Shown piece by piece: positions 19,401 to 27,202 of a DNA stretch of 45,976 bases. The translations under genes and the position numbers were made by a program. The DNA is taken from NCBI GenBank assembly GCA_031276855.1, contig JAISMH010000056.1, positions 1 through 45,976 on the forward strand. The letters are read 5' to 3'. Numbering within the stretch: position 1 is the stretch's first letter; every line of letters starts with the position of its first letter. The DNA comes from Synergistaceae bacterium (GTDB lineage Bacteria; Synergistota; Synergistia; Synergistales; Aminobacteriaceae). The notes beneath the pieces were generated by a model. It saw nothing but the letters and a program-made list of their open reading frames with translations. It had not been told where the DNA came from and searched no databases.

Positions 19401-19675
19401 TATTCCATTGCCCGCAGTTCATCTGTCGTCTTAGTGACAAATTCACCTTCGGCCGCTTCCCGCATGGATTGCCGCAGGGCTTTCATATTTGTGAGATTAT
19501 AGTAAGGGTCGGCAGTTATTGAAATCTCAAAGGGAATTTTCCCCTGCCGCAGGGATTGACGCACGAAGATATTAAAAGCTGTACTCATATTCAAGCCAAG
19601 CTCGCCGAAAAATACTTCGGCCTGCTCTTTTAGTTTTCTGTCCATCCGAATATTCAGGTTAGTTGTGTCAGTCAT
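19400..19675 (-). CDS. relB: RelB/DinJ-family antitoxin
   Basis: A 91-residue antitoxin. The ribbon-helix-helix N-terminus NLNIRMDRKLKEQAEVFF and the helix MSTAFNIFVRQSLRQGKIPF are typical of RelB/DinJ, and the C-terminal half should wrap the YoeB toxin. Such dimers usually repress their own operon. YoeB more often pairs with YefM (Phd fold), so a RelB/DinJ-YoeB combination is a mixed pairing. The start is ATG at 19675 with AGAGGTG upstream. The family 1 palindrome lies 29 bases upstream, between it and mraY. Confidence 0.9.
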   Translation of the reverse strand: MTDTTNLNIRMDRKLKEQAEVFFGELGLNMSTAFNIFVRQSLRQGKIPFEISITADPYYNLTNMKALRQSMREAAEGEFVTKTTDELRAME

Positions 19676-19703
19676 GCGTCGTCACCTCTTTCCTTCAAAA
19701 TAG

Positions 19704-19727
19704 ATCCAGGGCCTAAGGCCCTGGTGG
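19704..19727. repeat. Dispersed palindromic repeat, family 1, short copy C
   Basis: ATCCAGGGCCTAAGGCCCTG plus GTGG matches the palindromic core of copies A and B. The mraY stop codon (19713-19715) lies within the palindrome, and the last MraY residues (GPPPGP) are read from it. It marks the junction between mraY and the inserted toxin-antitoxin pair. Confidence 0.85.
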
Positions 19728-20696
19728 CGGCCCTGGCAGAAATTCCGCAAAGAGCGCGGCGAGGAAGGCGGCTCCCAGGGCGTGAAAAATCAGGAAGCGC
19801 GAGGTGACGGCCGTCTCGTCCCAGCCCAGGCGCTGGAAGTGGTGGTGCAGCGGGGCCATCCTGAAGACCTTCCGGCCGAACCCCCGAATGGCGGCGATCT
19901 GTACGGCGGACGACAGAAGCTCGATTCCGAAAAGGAATCCGGCGGGAAGAAGCGCCGCCGCCGCCCCGCCCTGCACACACAGGGCGGCGAGGGCGCCCCC
20001 CAGAAAGTGCGAGCCCGCGTCTCCCATGAACGTGCGGGCCGGACGGACGTTGTGGAACAAAAATCCGCCCGTCATCCCGAAAAGGACGGCAAAGGCCGAG
20101 AGCAGCGGCCCGGAGCGCGAAAGGGGGAGAATGTATCCCAAAACGCCCAGAGAGATCATGAAAGCCCCGCCCGCCAGTCCGTCGAGGCCGTCCGTCACGT
20201 TGACGGCGTTCACCATTCCCACGACGGCCAGCACGGTCAGGGGCACGGCGGCCGGGGGCGGACAAGAGAAGCCCGGCCACAGGCACAGGGAAAATTCGTT
20301 CCGCCAAAAAAACCAGACGGTCCACAGGGACACGGCGAGAAACTGCGCCGCCAGCTTTTGGAGGCTGGCGAGGCCCTCGCTCGACCCGCGCCGGAATTTG
20401 AGCCAGTCGTCCAGAAATCCCACGCCGCCGCACGCGGCGGGGAGCGCCCAGAAAAGAGCGCTCTCCCCTCCCCTATCCGTCAGAAGGCAGTCCGCCGAAA
20501 AAAATAAAAGCGCCATGCCGATAAACACGAGCCCGCCCATTGCGGGCGTGGCGGCTTTGATCTCCGTGTCGATGCCGACGCCGTAGCTCTTCTGCGCCTG
20601 AGTCACGCGGAAGCGGCTTTGCGTGCCGATCCAGAAGTGCTGAAGCGACACTTCCAGAACGAGACTCAAACTTCCCGCGAGGAGCGCGTACAGCAT
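19713..20696 (-). CDS. mraY: Phospho-MurNAc-pentapeptide translocase
   Basis: A 327-residue inner-membrane enzyme that transfers phospho-MurNAc-pentapeptide to undecaprenyl phosphate, giving lipid I. About ten transmembrane segments; conserved FLDDWLK, NAVNVTDGLDGLAGG, FMGDAGSHFLGG and the histidine loop APLHHHFQRLGWDE are present. The usual Thr in the FMGDTGS motif is Ala here. Start ATG at 20696 is two bases after the murE stop. murF, normally between murE and mraY, is missing. The C-terminal PGPPPGP is encoded by the family 1 repeat. A long upstream frame only reads through murE. Confidence 0.94.
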   Translation of the reverse strand: MLYALLAGSLSLVLEVSLQHFWIGTQSRFRVTQAQKSYGVGIDTEIKAATPAMGGLVFIGMALLFFSADCLLTDRGGESALFWALPAACGGVGFLDDWLKFRRGSSEGLASLQKLAAQFLAVSLWTVWFFWRNEFSLCLWPGFSCPPPAAVPLTVLAVVGMVNAVNVTDGLDGLAGGAFMISLGVLGYILPLSRSGPLLSAFAVLFGMTGGFLFHNVRPARTFMGDAGSHFLGGALAALCVQGGAAAALLPAGFLFGIELLSSAVQIAAIRGFGRKVFRMAPLHHHFQRLGWDETAVTSRFLIFHALGAAFLAALFAEFLPGPPPGP

Positions 20697-20698
20697 TT

Positions 20699-22270
20699 TC
20701 AGGAATTCGCCAGCCTTTTCCACTCTTCGACGATTTCCGCGTCGCTGAAGGGGATCTTCCGGTTCCCGGCGATCAGAAATTTCTCCGGCCCCTTGCCCGA
20801 TACGACCAGCACGTCTCCGGGGCCCGCGACGCTGAGGGCCGTGCGGATCGCCTCTTTTCTGTCTAAAATCACCTGAAATCCGGTGTTTCTCCGCTTCTTG
20901 ATTCCCTCTACGATGCTCGCGGCGATCGACGCCGGGTCTTCGTCCCGGGGATTGTCCATCGTGACGAGGATCAGGTCGGCCAAAGAGGCCGCCGTCTCGC
21001 CCAAAGCCGTCCGATTGGCCTGATAGCGTCCCCCTCCGTGCCCGAAAACGGAGATCAGGCGTCCGGAGCAGAACCCGCGCACCGTCGAAAGCACGTTGCG
21101 CAGGGCCTCGGGAGTGTGGGCGAAATCGACGATGCAACAGGCGCCGTTCGGCATCATGTGCCTTTCGAGGCGTCCCGGCACCTGCGGGATTGCCGCTATC
21201 CCCTCGGCGACGGCGCCGTCGTCGATTTTCCCCCCTCCCCTGAACCCAGTTCCCCCGAATTCGGTTTCTCTGAACTCGATTCCCCTGAGCGCGGCGGCGG
21301 CCGCGAGCACGTTGGAGACGTTGAAAGTCCCCGCCAGAGGACTCCTGACCGGGAGGGGCGGGAGGCCTTCCGCCTCGATCGTGAAAACCGAGCCGCCGGC
21401 GCTCAGGCACGCGTTCGCGGCGTCGGAGACGCGGAATCCCCGCGCGTCCGGAAATTCTTCCAGCAAGCGGGCTCCGTAGGCGTCGTCCGAGTTGATCGCC
21501 GCAACCCTGTCTTTTTTGGAGTATTGCGTGAACAGGAGGCGCTTCGCCTGAAAGTAGCTTTCCATGTCCTTGTGAAAGTCCAGGTGCTCGGGGTAGAGGT
21601 TCGTAAAAACGGCCGCGTCGAAGAGGCACCCCGAGAGCCGCCCGAGCTGAAGCCCGTGGGAAGACGTTTCCATGACGCACGCGCCGCAGTTGTTCTTCAC
21701 CATGCCGGCCAGCAGGCGTTGGATGTCGCAGCTTTCGGGGGTGGTCCTTTCCGCGTCCCGCTCCCGGACTCCGTTGCTCTCGACGATGGTTCCCAGAAGG
21801 CCCGTCCTGACCCCCGCCGCCTGGAGGATGCTGCGCAGAACGTAGGTCGTCGTGCTTTTGCCGTTGGTTCCCGTCACGCCGACCATGAAAAGTTTCGACG
21901 CCGGATTCCCGTACACGGCGGAGGCCGTTTCTCCCATGACCTCCCGCGCGGAGCGGACGAGGATGGCGGGAAGACCGGTATCGACGGGGTATTCGCACAC
22001 GATGGCCGCCGCTCCGGCCGCCTCGGCGGCGGCGGCGTACCGGTGTCCGTCGTTTTTCTCTCCCCTGATACAGCAAAAGACGGAACCGGGCAGGATTTTG
22101 CGATGATCCGCGAAAACCCCCGAAACGAAAGGATCTTTTGAACCGGAAGGCTCCTTAGAACCGGAAAAATCTTTTTCCCGCTCACCCCGCGCCCCGACGG
22201 CGGAGAACTCAAACCCCTTTTCTCTCAGGGTCTGCGTCACGGACGACCATTTCATGCCGTTTCCTCTCAT
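20699..22270 (-). CDS. murE: UDP-MurNAc-tripeptide synthetase, meso-diaminopimelate type
   Basis: A 523-residue Mur ligase that adds the third stem residue. ATP loop TGTNGKSTTTY, TTPESCDIQRLL, TNLYPEHLDFH and the specificity motif DNPRDEDP are present; DNPR indicates meso-diaminopimelate. I start at ATG 22270, which overlaps the ftsI stop as ATGA and has GGGGAGGG upstream; a second ATG at 22255 has its own GAGAGGAA, because the start region is a 15-bp duplication. Two five-residue repeats are visible: SGSKEPSGSKDP near residue 35 and EFRETEFGGTGFRGG near 325, both likely surface loops expanded by 15-bp duplications. mraY follows directly. Confidence 0.93.
   Translation of the reverse strand: MRGNGMKWSSVTQTLREKGFEFSAVGARGEREKDFSGSKEPSGSKDPFVSGVFADHRKILPGSVFCCIRGEKNDGHRYAAAAEAAGAAAIVCEYPVDTGLPAILVRSAREVMGETASAVYGNPASKLFMVGVTGTNGKSTTTYVLRSILQAAGVRTGLLGTIVESNGVRERDAERTTPESCDIQRLLAGMVKNNCGACVMETSSHGLQLGRLSGCLFDAAVFTNLYPEHLDFHKDMESYFQAKRLLFTQYSKKDRVAAINSDDAYGARLLEEFPDARGFRVSDAANACLSAGGSVFTIEAEGLPPLPVRSPLAGTFNVSNVLAAAAALRGIEFRETEFGGTGFRGGGKIDDGAVAEGIAAIPQVPGRLERHMMPNGACCIVDFAHTPEALRNVLSTVRGFCSGRLISVFGHGGGRYQANRTALGETAASLADLILVTMDNPRDEDPASIAASIVEGIKKRRNTGFQVILDRKEAIRTALSVAGPGDVLVVSGKGPEKFLIAGNRKIPFSDAEIVEEWKRLANS
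21240..21284. repeat. 15-bp triplication inside murE
   Basis: Units at 21240-21254, 21255-21269 and 21270-21284 encode three diverged five-residue blocks (EFRET, EFGGT, GFRGG). In-frame, so tolerated. Confidence 0.8.
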
Positions 22271-22279
22271 GCCGTTCCC
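22250..22279. repeat. 15-bp duplication of the murE ribosome site and start codon
   Basis: On the minus strand GGGAACGGCATGAGA is followed by GGAAACGGCATGAAA. Each unit supplies a purine-rich Shine-Dalgarno and an in-frame ATG, giving murE two possible starts 15 bases apart. Confidence 0.85.
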
Positions 22280-23964
22280 TCCCCGCTCAGGCCGAAGATT
22301 CCCCATTCCGCCATGTTCTCGACGATTTTTTTGAACATGGGCGCCACCAGCTCGCCTCCGTAGTATTTCCCGCTCGAAGGCTCTCCGATCACGATGAGCA
22401 TGAGATACTGCGGATTTTCGTAGGGCCAGAAGCCGACGAAGGACGACACGTAGCGGTCCTTGATGTATTTGCCCTTTTCGGCGACCTGTGCCGTTCCCGT
22501 TTTGGCGGCGGCCTGAGTGACCTCGGTGCCGGCCTGCCGCCCCGTGCCGCTGAGTACGGTTTCCCGCATCACCCCGCGCAGCCACGAGCAGGTTTCGGGG
22601 GTCAGAACCTCCCGAATGACGGTTTTGCCTCCCCTGTAGACGACCGCGCCCTCGGAATTGACGGCCTCCTGCACGATATAGGGGCTCAGAAGCTCGCCTC
22701 CGTTGACGATAGCGGCTATGGCCGTGATCAGCTGCAGGGGGGTCACGGCCAGCCCCTGCCCGATGGAGATGTTCGCCGGGACGACGCCGCGCCACTGTCC
22801 CGGCGAGGCCAGAAGACCCTTTTCCGTGCCGCTCAGCTCGATGCCGCTGACTTTGCCGAACCCCCAGTTGAGAAGCGTACGGTACATGTCGATGGGCTTG
22901 GCCCGTATGCCGATCTGAGCCATGCCGACATTTGACGATTTGACCAGAACGTCGCTCGTGGAGATTTTTCCCATGGCCCTCGGATAGGCCTCGGAAATGA
23001 AACCGTCGGCGATTTTTATGCGCGCCGGGCAGTTGAAGGCCTCGTCTGCGCGTACCAATCCGCTTTCGAGAGCGATGCCCATGAAGACGGGCTTGAAGGT
23101 GGAGCCGGGTTCGTAGGCCCTCCCCACCGCGTTGTTGATGATGTTTTTCGAATCGGAGAGTTCTTCGCGGTTGTTGGGATCGAAGACGGGCCAGCTCGCC
23201 ATGGAAAGCACGGCCCCCGTGTTCGGGTCCATGCACAGGACGGCTCCCCATTTGGCCTTGTTCCCGACCATGACCTCGTCCAAATATTTTTCCACGAGAT
23301 GCTGGATTCTGATGTCCACGGTGAGCGTGATGATCGGGGACTCGGCGCTCCGGCTCCAGGATTTCGTGCTCAGAGGCAGGGGGCGCCCTCCCGGCCGCCG
23401 GAAGAGTATCCTGTAGCCGGGGGGTTCGCTGAGCGTGGAATCCCAAGCCAGTTCTATGCCGGCCTGCCCTTTGCCGTCGATGTCGCAGAACCCCAGAACG
23501 TGAGACAGGAGGGTTCCGTTGGGGTATTCCCTCTTTTTTTCTTCCTCTTTATAGAGGCCCTTGAGCTCCAGGGCCTGAATTTTCTGAGCCAGCTCGGGCA
23601 CCGCCATACGCGCGACCCTCACGTAGCGGCCGTCCATGGGGGCGGATATTTTGGCGATAACGCTCTCCGGGAGCAATCCCCTGAGTTTTTCGGCGTCCGG
23701 CAGGGACCAGTGGAGGGGATCGATAAAAAAACTCGGCATGGACTTGGAGAGCGCGAGGATATTCATCCCGCTCCTGTCCCGGATGATTCCGCGGTGGCCC
23801 TGGACGAGAGTGCGGACCCAATATTGGTGCCGCGCCTGAGAAAGTACGCGAGGATCCGGGAAACAATGGTATTCGAAGAGTTTCCAGATCACGAAACCGA
23901 AAAGGAAGACGAAAAAGAGCCAAGGACTTAAAAAATAACGCCTGGACGTCATTTTTGGACGCAA
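22267..23964 (-). CDS. ftsI: Division-type penicillin-binding protein 2/3 (transpeptidase)
   Basis: A 565-residue class B penicillin-binding protein. One N-terminal transmembrane helix (about 12-30), a dimerisation domain with RGIIRDRSGMNILA, then the transpeptidase with the three active-site motifs STFK (in YEPGSTFKP), SSN (in VKSSNVGMAQ) and KTG (in AAKTGTAQ). It crosslinks septal peptidoglycan in the periplasm as partner of FtsW. No PASTA domains are visible. The start is uncertain: TTG at 23964, with GGGA close upstream, or ATG at 23952. The stop overlaps the murE start. Confidence 0.93.
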   Translation of the reverse strand: MRPKMTSRRYFLSPWLFFVFLFGFVIWKLFEYHCFPDPRVLSQARHQYWVRTLVQGHRGIIRDRSGMNILALSKSMPSFFIDPLHWSLPDAEKLRGLLPESVIAKISAPMDGRYVRVARMAVPELAQKIQALELKGLYKEEEKKREYPNGTLLSHVLGFCDIDGKGQAGIELAWDSTLSEPPGYRILFRRPGGRPLPLSTKSWSRSAESPIITLTVDIRIQHLVEKYLDEVMVGNKAKWGAVLCMDPNTGAVLSMASWPVFDPNNREELSDSKNIINNAVGRAYEPGSTFKPVFMGIALESGLVRADEAFNCPARIKIADGFISEAYPRAMGKISTSDVLVKSSNVGMAQIGIRAKPIDMYRTLLNWGFGKVSGIELSGTEKGLLASPGQWRGVVPANISIGQGLAVTPLQLITAIAAIVNGGELLSPYIVQEAVNSEGAVVYRGGKTVIREVLTPETCSWLRGVMRETVLSGTGRQAGTEVTQAAAKTGTAQVAEKGKYIKDRYVSSFVGFWPYENPQYLMLIVIGEPSSGKYYGGELVAPMFKKIVENMAEWGIFGLSGEGTA

Positions 23965-23980
23965 TCCCGATCTTTGCGGG

Positions 23981-24370
23981 TCAGTTCATGGTGAATCCGA
24001 AAAACGACATCACGCCGGAGCGCCACCCCTTCGGGCTCGAGGAGGGCATGGCCGCGGCCCGAACCTCCCGGACGCGGACGACCTCCACGTGTTTGGGCGT
24101 GTCCATGCCCAGCTTGTCCTTGCAGTAACTGTAGACCTTGATGGGGGAAGTCAGGCTGGAAAAAACCTGCCAAAGCTCCATTTCTTCCTGAGAATAGGCT
24201 TCGATCTCCCTGTTGATTTCGCCCAAAAGGTGCTCGAGGCGGAAAGAATAGGATCGAAACCCTCCCAGGACGGTGAGCAAACCCAAAAAAAACATCACCG
24301 CGACGGCCCACCTGGATGAAAGTTTACTGGATGAAAGTTTAGAAGAAAATTTTCGTTTTTCGGTTCTCAT
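23981..24370 (-). CDS. ftsL: FtsL-like cell-division protein
   Basis: A 129-residue small bitopic protein in the ftsL slot between rsmH and ftsI. A basic, serine-rich cytoplasmic N-terminus (RKFSSKLSSSKLSS) leads to one transmembrane helix at about 20-40, followed by a leucine-containing coiled-coil segment (FRLEHLLGEINREIEAYSQE). Sequence similarity to FtsL is always low, so the call rests on size, topology and position. The ATG at 24370 is preferred over a frame to 24469 that overlaps rsmH. The KLSSS repeat comes from a 15-bp duplication at 24312-24341. Confidence 0.8.
   Translation of the reverse strand: MRTEKRKFSSKLSSSKLSSRWAVAVMFFLGLLTVLGGFRSYSFRLEHLLGEINREIEAYSQEEMELWQVFSSLTSPIKVYSYCKDKLGMDTPKHVEVVRVREVRAAAMPSSSPKGWRSGVMSFFGFTMN
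24312..24341. repeat. 15-bp duplication in the 5' end of ftsL
   Basis: Two identical copies of CTGGATGAAAGTTTA at 24312-24326 and 24327-24341 encode a repeated SKLSS pentapeptide just before the membrane helix. Confidence 0.95.
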
Positions 24371-24413
24371 AGCCTTTGCCCCCTGCCTCGTTCTGCACAC
24401 CAAATTAAATGGG

Positions 24414-25400
24414 TTACTTTTTTCTTTCGCTTTCCTTCCTGCTTCTCCGCGCCGAACCTTTTGCCGCAAAGCGAAACGCGCGGAGTTTCGCGCTGCGGGC
24501 CTTGAAATTTTTTTCTATCTCTTCCGCCGAAGGAAGAAGGGGGTGTCCGGTGAGGACGAAGCCCTCCCTTTCCTCCCGCTCCCAGGCTCTGAACGTGTGT
24601 TTGACTATGCGGTCCTCCAGCGAATGGTACGAAACGGCGATCACGAGCGTGCCCGGCTCCGAAAGCCTCCTCGCGGAGGCCAGCCCGGCCTCCAGTTCGT
24701 TCAGTTCGTCGTTGACGTAAATCCGAAGCGCCTGAAAAACCCGGCGCGCCGGGTGCGTTCCCATTTTTCTCTGCACGGGCGCGGGCAGAACACCCCGTAT
24801 CAGCGCGGTCAGATCGCCCGTCGTCCGCACGGAAAGCCCTTTTCGCCGGTTTTCTTCGATCCTTTCCGCGATGCGGCGGGAGTGCCGTTCCTCCCCGTAA
24901 AGCCAGAAGACCTCCGCCATATCCTGCGCGGAAAGGGTTTCCAGAACTTCCGCCGCGGTCCGGCCCGTGCCGGGGTCCATTCTCATGTCCAAAGGCCCGT
25001 CGTTTTGAAACGAAAACCCGCGCTCTGCCTCCGTCAGCTGCATATTGGAAACGCCCAAGTCGAAGACGAACGCGCCGAAGCGCGTTTTTTCGTCCACTTC
25101 CGTCCGAATTTCCGTCCAACCCGTTTCCGTCAGGGCCGTCTCCATATCCCCGAAGTTTGCGTGGCGCGCCTCGAAACGGGAACCGTACTCCGCGAGGCGG
25201 GCCTCCGCCAATGCGACGGCCGCCCGATCCCTGTCCAGCGCGCGGACCCGCGCGTCCGGGAAGGCCCGAAGGATTCTTTCGGAATAGCCGCCGAGGCCGA
25301 GCGTGCAATCGACGATGACGCTGCCCGGCCCTCCGGCTCCGTTCTCCGTCAGGAGCGCGATCACCTGCTCCGGCATCACGGGCTCGTGTTCAGGCGTCAT
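24414..25400 (-). CDS. rsmH: 16S rRNA m4C1402 methyltransferase
   Basis: A 328-residue SAM-dependent methyltransferase (formerly MraW) that N4-methylates C1402 in the ribosomal decoding centre. The N-terminal EHEPVMPEQVI, the SAM motif DCTLGLGGYSERIL, DLGVSN, GPLDMRMD, THPARRVFQALRIYVNDEL (first part) and SYHSLEDRIVK are the family hallmarks. It sits second in the dcw cluster directly after mraZ, as usual. The C-terminus is Lys/Arg-rich. Start ATG at 25400; its Shine-Dalgarno is duplicated. Confidence 0.96.
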   Translation of the reverse strand: MTPEHEPVMPEQVIALLTENGAGGPGSVIVDCTLGLGGYSERILRAFPDARVRALDRDRAAVALAEARLAEYGSRFEARHANFGDMETALTETGWTEIRTEVDEKTRFGAFVFDLGVSNMQLTEAERGFSFQNDGPLDMRMDPGTGRTAAEVLETLSAQDMAEVFWLYGEERHSRRIAERIEENRRKGLSVRTTGDLTALIRGVLPAPVQRKMGTHPARRVFQALRIYVNDELNELEAGLASARRLSEPGTLVIAVSYHSLEDRIVKHTFRAWEREEREGFVLTGHPLLPSAEEIEKNFKARSAKLRAFRFAAKGSARRSRKESERKK

Positions 25401-25402
25401 AC

Positions 25403-25438
25403 CCCAAAACCTTCCTCAATCCCAAAACCTTCCTCAAA
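25403..25438. repeat. 18-bp duplication covering the mraZ stop and the rsmH ribosome site
   Basis: Units 25403-25420 and 25421-25438 (minus strand TTGAGGAAGGTTTTGGG) are near identical. The copy nearer mraZ holds its TGA stop; each carries GAGGAAGG, so rsmH has two tandem Shine-Dalgarno sequences. Confidence 0.9.
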
Positions 25439-25865
25439 AACCCTCGACATCCGCCGCCATCTCGGCGAGGTTCTCCAGCCCGTTCCGCCACTTGGCCGCC
25501 CAGCGGTCCCTGTCCCAAATTTCGGCGTGGTCGCCGGCCCCCGATATGACCACTTCCTGCTTCAGCTGCGCGTACTCCCGCAACACGGCGGGCAGAAGGA
25601 TTCTTCCCATGCCGTCCAGCGGCGTTTCGTGCGCGCTGCCCAGCATGACGCGCGCGAAATCCCGGAACTTGGCGTTCGAGTAAAAGGGCAGTTTTTTGAT
25701 TTTCTCCGCAAAATTATTCCAATCCTCCTCGGAAAAAAGAGAAATGCAGTTGTCGAGCCCCGCGGCGACCACGGCGACATCGCCCAGCTTTTCGCGTATC
25801 TTCGCCGGGAGGACAACACGATATTTCGCGTCTATCCGATGTTCGTAAGTGCCGATATGCCCCAT
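25434..25865 (-). CDS. mraZ: MraZ transcriptional regulator
   Basis: A 143-residue DNA-binding protein with two AbrB-like halves, each with the DxxxR motif: YEHRIDAKYRVVLPAKIRE near 8-26 and ETPLDGMGRILLPAVLRE near 80-97. MraZ forms ring-shaped oligomers and represses or tunes the dcw operon by binding repeats in its own promoter. It is the first gene of the cluster, so it should control the following genes. Direct repeats that may be its operator are at 25918-25938. Confidence 0.94.
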   Translation of the reverse strand: MGHIGTYEHRIDAKYRVVLPAKIREKLGDVAVVAAGLDNCISLFSEEDWNNFAEKIKKLPFYSNAKFRDFARVMLGSAHETPLDGMGRILLPAVLREYAQLKQEVVISGAGDHAEIWDRDRWAAKWRNGLENLAEMAADVEGF

Positions 25866-25917
25866 ACGCCGGAATTTCTCCTGTTTTCTGCCCCCGCGCC
25901 GGAGGAGCGGCTTGCCA

Positions 25918-25938
25918 TTTCCTGCTACTTTCTGCTAC
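25918..25938 (-). promoter_or_regulatory. Candidate MraZ operator: direct repeats upstream of mraZ
   Basis: Minus strand reads GTAGCAGAAA then GTAGCAGGAAA, two direct repeats with a spacing of one helical turn, about 53 bases upstream of the mraZ ATG. Known MraZ boxes are also short direct repeats spaced about 10 bp, but with a different consensus (TGGGN), so the assignment is tentative. Confidence 0.4.
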
Positions 25939-26062
25939 TCGCCGCCACAATAGCACTATCAAACAAGACATATAAGGGTCTGCAGAATCATATATATTGG
26001 TACTTAAAGGCTCACTTGAAAAATACGGATGGGCTTTTCGGACTTTTTTATATTTGCAACCG

Positions 26063-26095
26063 GTAAACGTTCAAGCTCAGGAGGGCGGAACTCGT
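26063..26095. repeat. Dispersed repeat, family 2, copy A
   Basis: This 33-bp stretch matches 39738-39770 at 30 of 33 positions and, in inverted form, 35379-35402. Core: AAGCTCAGGRGGGCGGARCT, with short complementary ends. Confidence 0.85.
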
Positions 26096-26258
26096 CCAGT
26101 CGCTATGCTCCTTCACTTAAGCAAACGACCATTGAGCGAAGCGAATTGTGTCGGTCGCTTACCCGCGCGGCAATTTGCGCGGAGTATGCCCCCCGAGACC
26201 TCCTTGCGCAATCCCCGGGGAAAATATCCCGGACGAGCGACAAAAAACAAATATTGAC
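26096..26258. other. Gene-free stretch upstream of the AmmeMemoRadiSam operon
   Basis: Part of a 619-bp gap (25866-26484). It is GC-rich with short hairpins such as CCGCGC/GCGCGG around 26163-26183. Open frames exist but show no family signature. I see no gene here; it reads like a decayed or repetitive insertion attached to the family 2 repeat. Confidence 0.5.
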
Positions 26259-26386
26259 GCAGGGCAGACGCATCAACTTGCAACCCGTTGATATAGCTAG
26301 TTTTACGCCCTATATAAATACCTAGGCAAAATACGCAAATCTAGAATTTACAATGGTTTATGTATAGCTTCGTGCGTCTGCCCTGC
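26259..26386. mobile_element. 128-bp A+T-rich element with 14-bp terminal inverted repeats
   Basis: GCAGGGCAGACGCA (26259-26272) is the exact reverse complement of 26373-26386. The 100-base interior is A+T-rich, codes for nothing recognisable, and contrasts with the GC-rich flanks. This is the form of a MITE, or of a long RNA hairpin. No convincing target duplication is visible. Confidence 0.55.
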
Positions 26387-26484
26387 ACGGAATGTAAAAA
26401 ACAATGCCCCAGACATGCGTTCATGATAGAATGACCATCATGGTATGAACAGGAATTTTCCAGCGAGCAGGGGGATTGATTGAC

Positions 26485-27168
26485 ATGGGCGTGCTGCAAT
26501 TTCTCGGACATTCGGCTTTTTACGTGGAAGGGGAAGGAATCAGGGCTCTCATCGACCCGTTTCTGTCGGGCAATGCCATGGCCTCCGAAGGGCCGGAGGC
26601 GCGCGCGAAACTGGACTACATTTTCGTGACCCACGCCCACGGCGACCACCTCGGCGACGCGCCCGCCATCGCAAAACGCACCGGCGCGACGGTCGTCGCC
26701 TCGAACGAGCTGGCCGCTTACTTGGCGGGCAAGGGACTCAAAACGATCGGGATGCACATCGGGGGGAGGTCGAAATTTCCCTTCGGAAGGGTCAAACTGA
26801 CCCCGGCCTTTCACGGGTCCTCGGTCTCCGAGGGCGGGCACGTGGTCTGCGCGGACGTTCCGTGCGGCTTTCTTCTTGAGATCGGCGGCAGAAAAATATA
26901 CCACGCCGGAGACACGGGGCTGACCTCCGAAATGACGCTGCTCGAAGCGGAGGGCGTCGATATCGCGCTGCTCCCCATCGGCGGGCACTACGTCATGGAC
27001 ACGGACGACGCCGTGCGCGCCGTGGGCTTCATCAAACCCCGGAAAACCGTCCCCATGCATTACGGCACCTTCCCTCAGATCGAGGCGAACCCCGCCGAAT
27101 TCGCGGCCAAGGCGGCCGGCATGACCGAGGTCGTCGTGATGAAACCCGGCGATACACTGCCGTTCTGA
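26485..27168 (+). CDS. UPF0173-type metallo-beta-lactamase-fold hydrolase
   Basis: A 227-residue cytoplasmic MBL-fold protein of the UPF0173/UlaG-like group. The metal motif HxHxDH is H50-A-H52-G-D54-H55 in VTHAHGDHLGD; further ligands are in FHGSS, HAGDTGLTSE and MHYGTFP. The substrate is unknown; members may hydrolyse lactones or phosphodiesters. The ATG at 26485 has GGGGGA nine bases upstream; a TTG nine bases earlier is too close to it. It opens a plus-strand run with 34 bases before the ankyrin gene, leading to the Memo, AMMECR1 and radical SAM genes. Confidence 0.88.
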   Translation: MGVLQFLGHSAFYVEGEGIRALIDPFLSGNAMASEGPEARAKLDYIFVTHAHGDHLGDAPAIAKRTGATVVASNELAAYLAGKGLKTIGMHIGGRSKFPFGRVKLTPAFHGSSVSEGGHVVCADVPCGFLLEIGGRKIYHAGDTGLTSEMTLLEAEGVDIALLPIGGHYVMDTDDAVRAVGFIKPRKTVPMHYGTFPQIEANPAEFAAKAAGMTEVVVMKPGDTLPF

Positions 27169-27202
27169 CGAACGGACATTGAATACATAAAGGAACAGAC
27201 AA

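Noticed and set aside
25997-26325. Two overlapping plus-strand frames of about 90 codons upstream of the MBL gene
   Set aside because: They run through dispersed repeats and hairpins and show no domain or convincing ribosome site.
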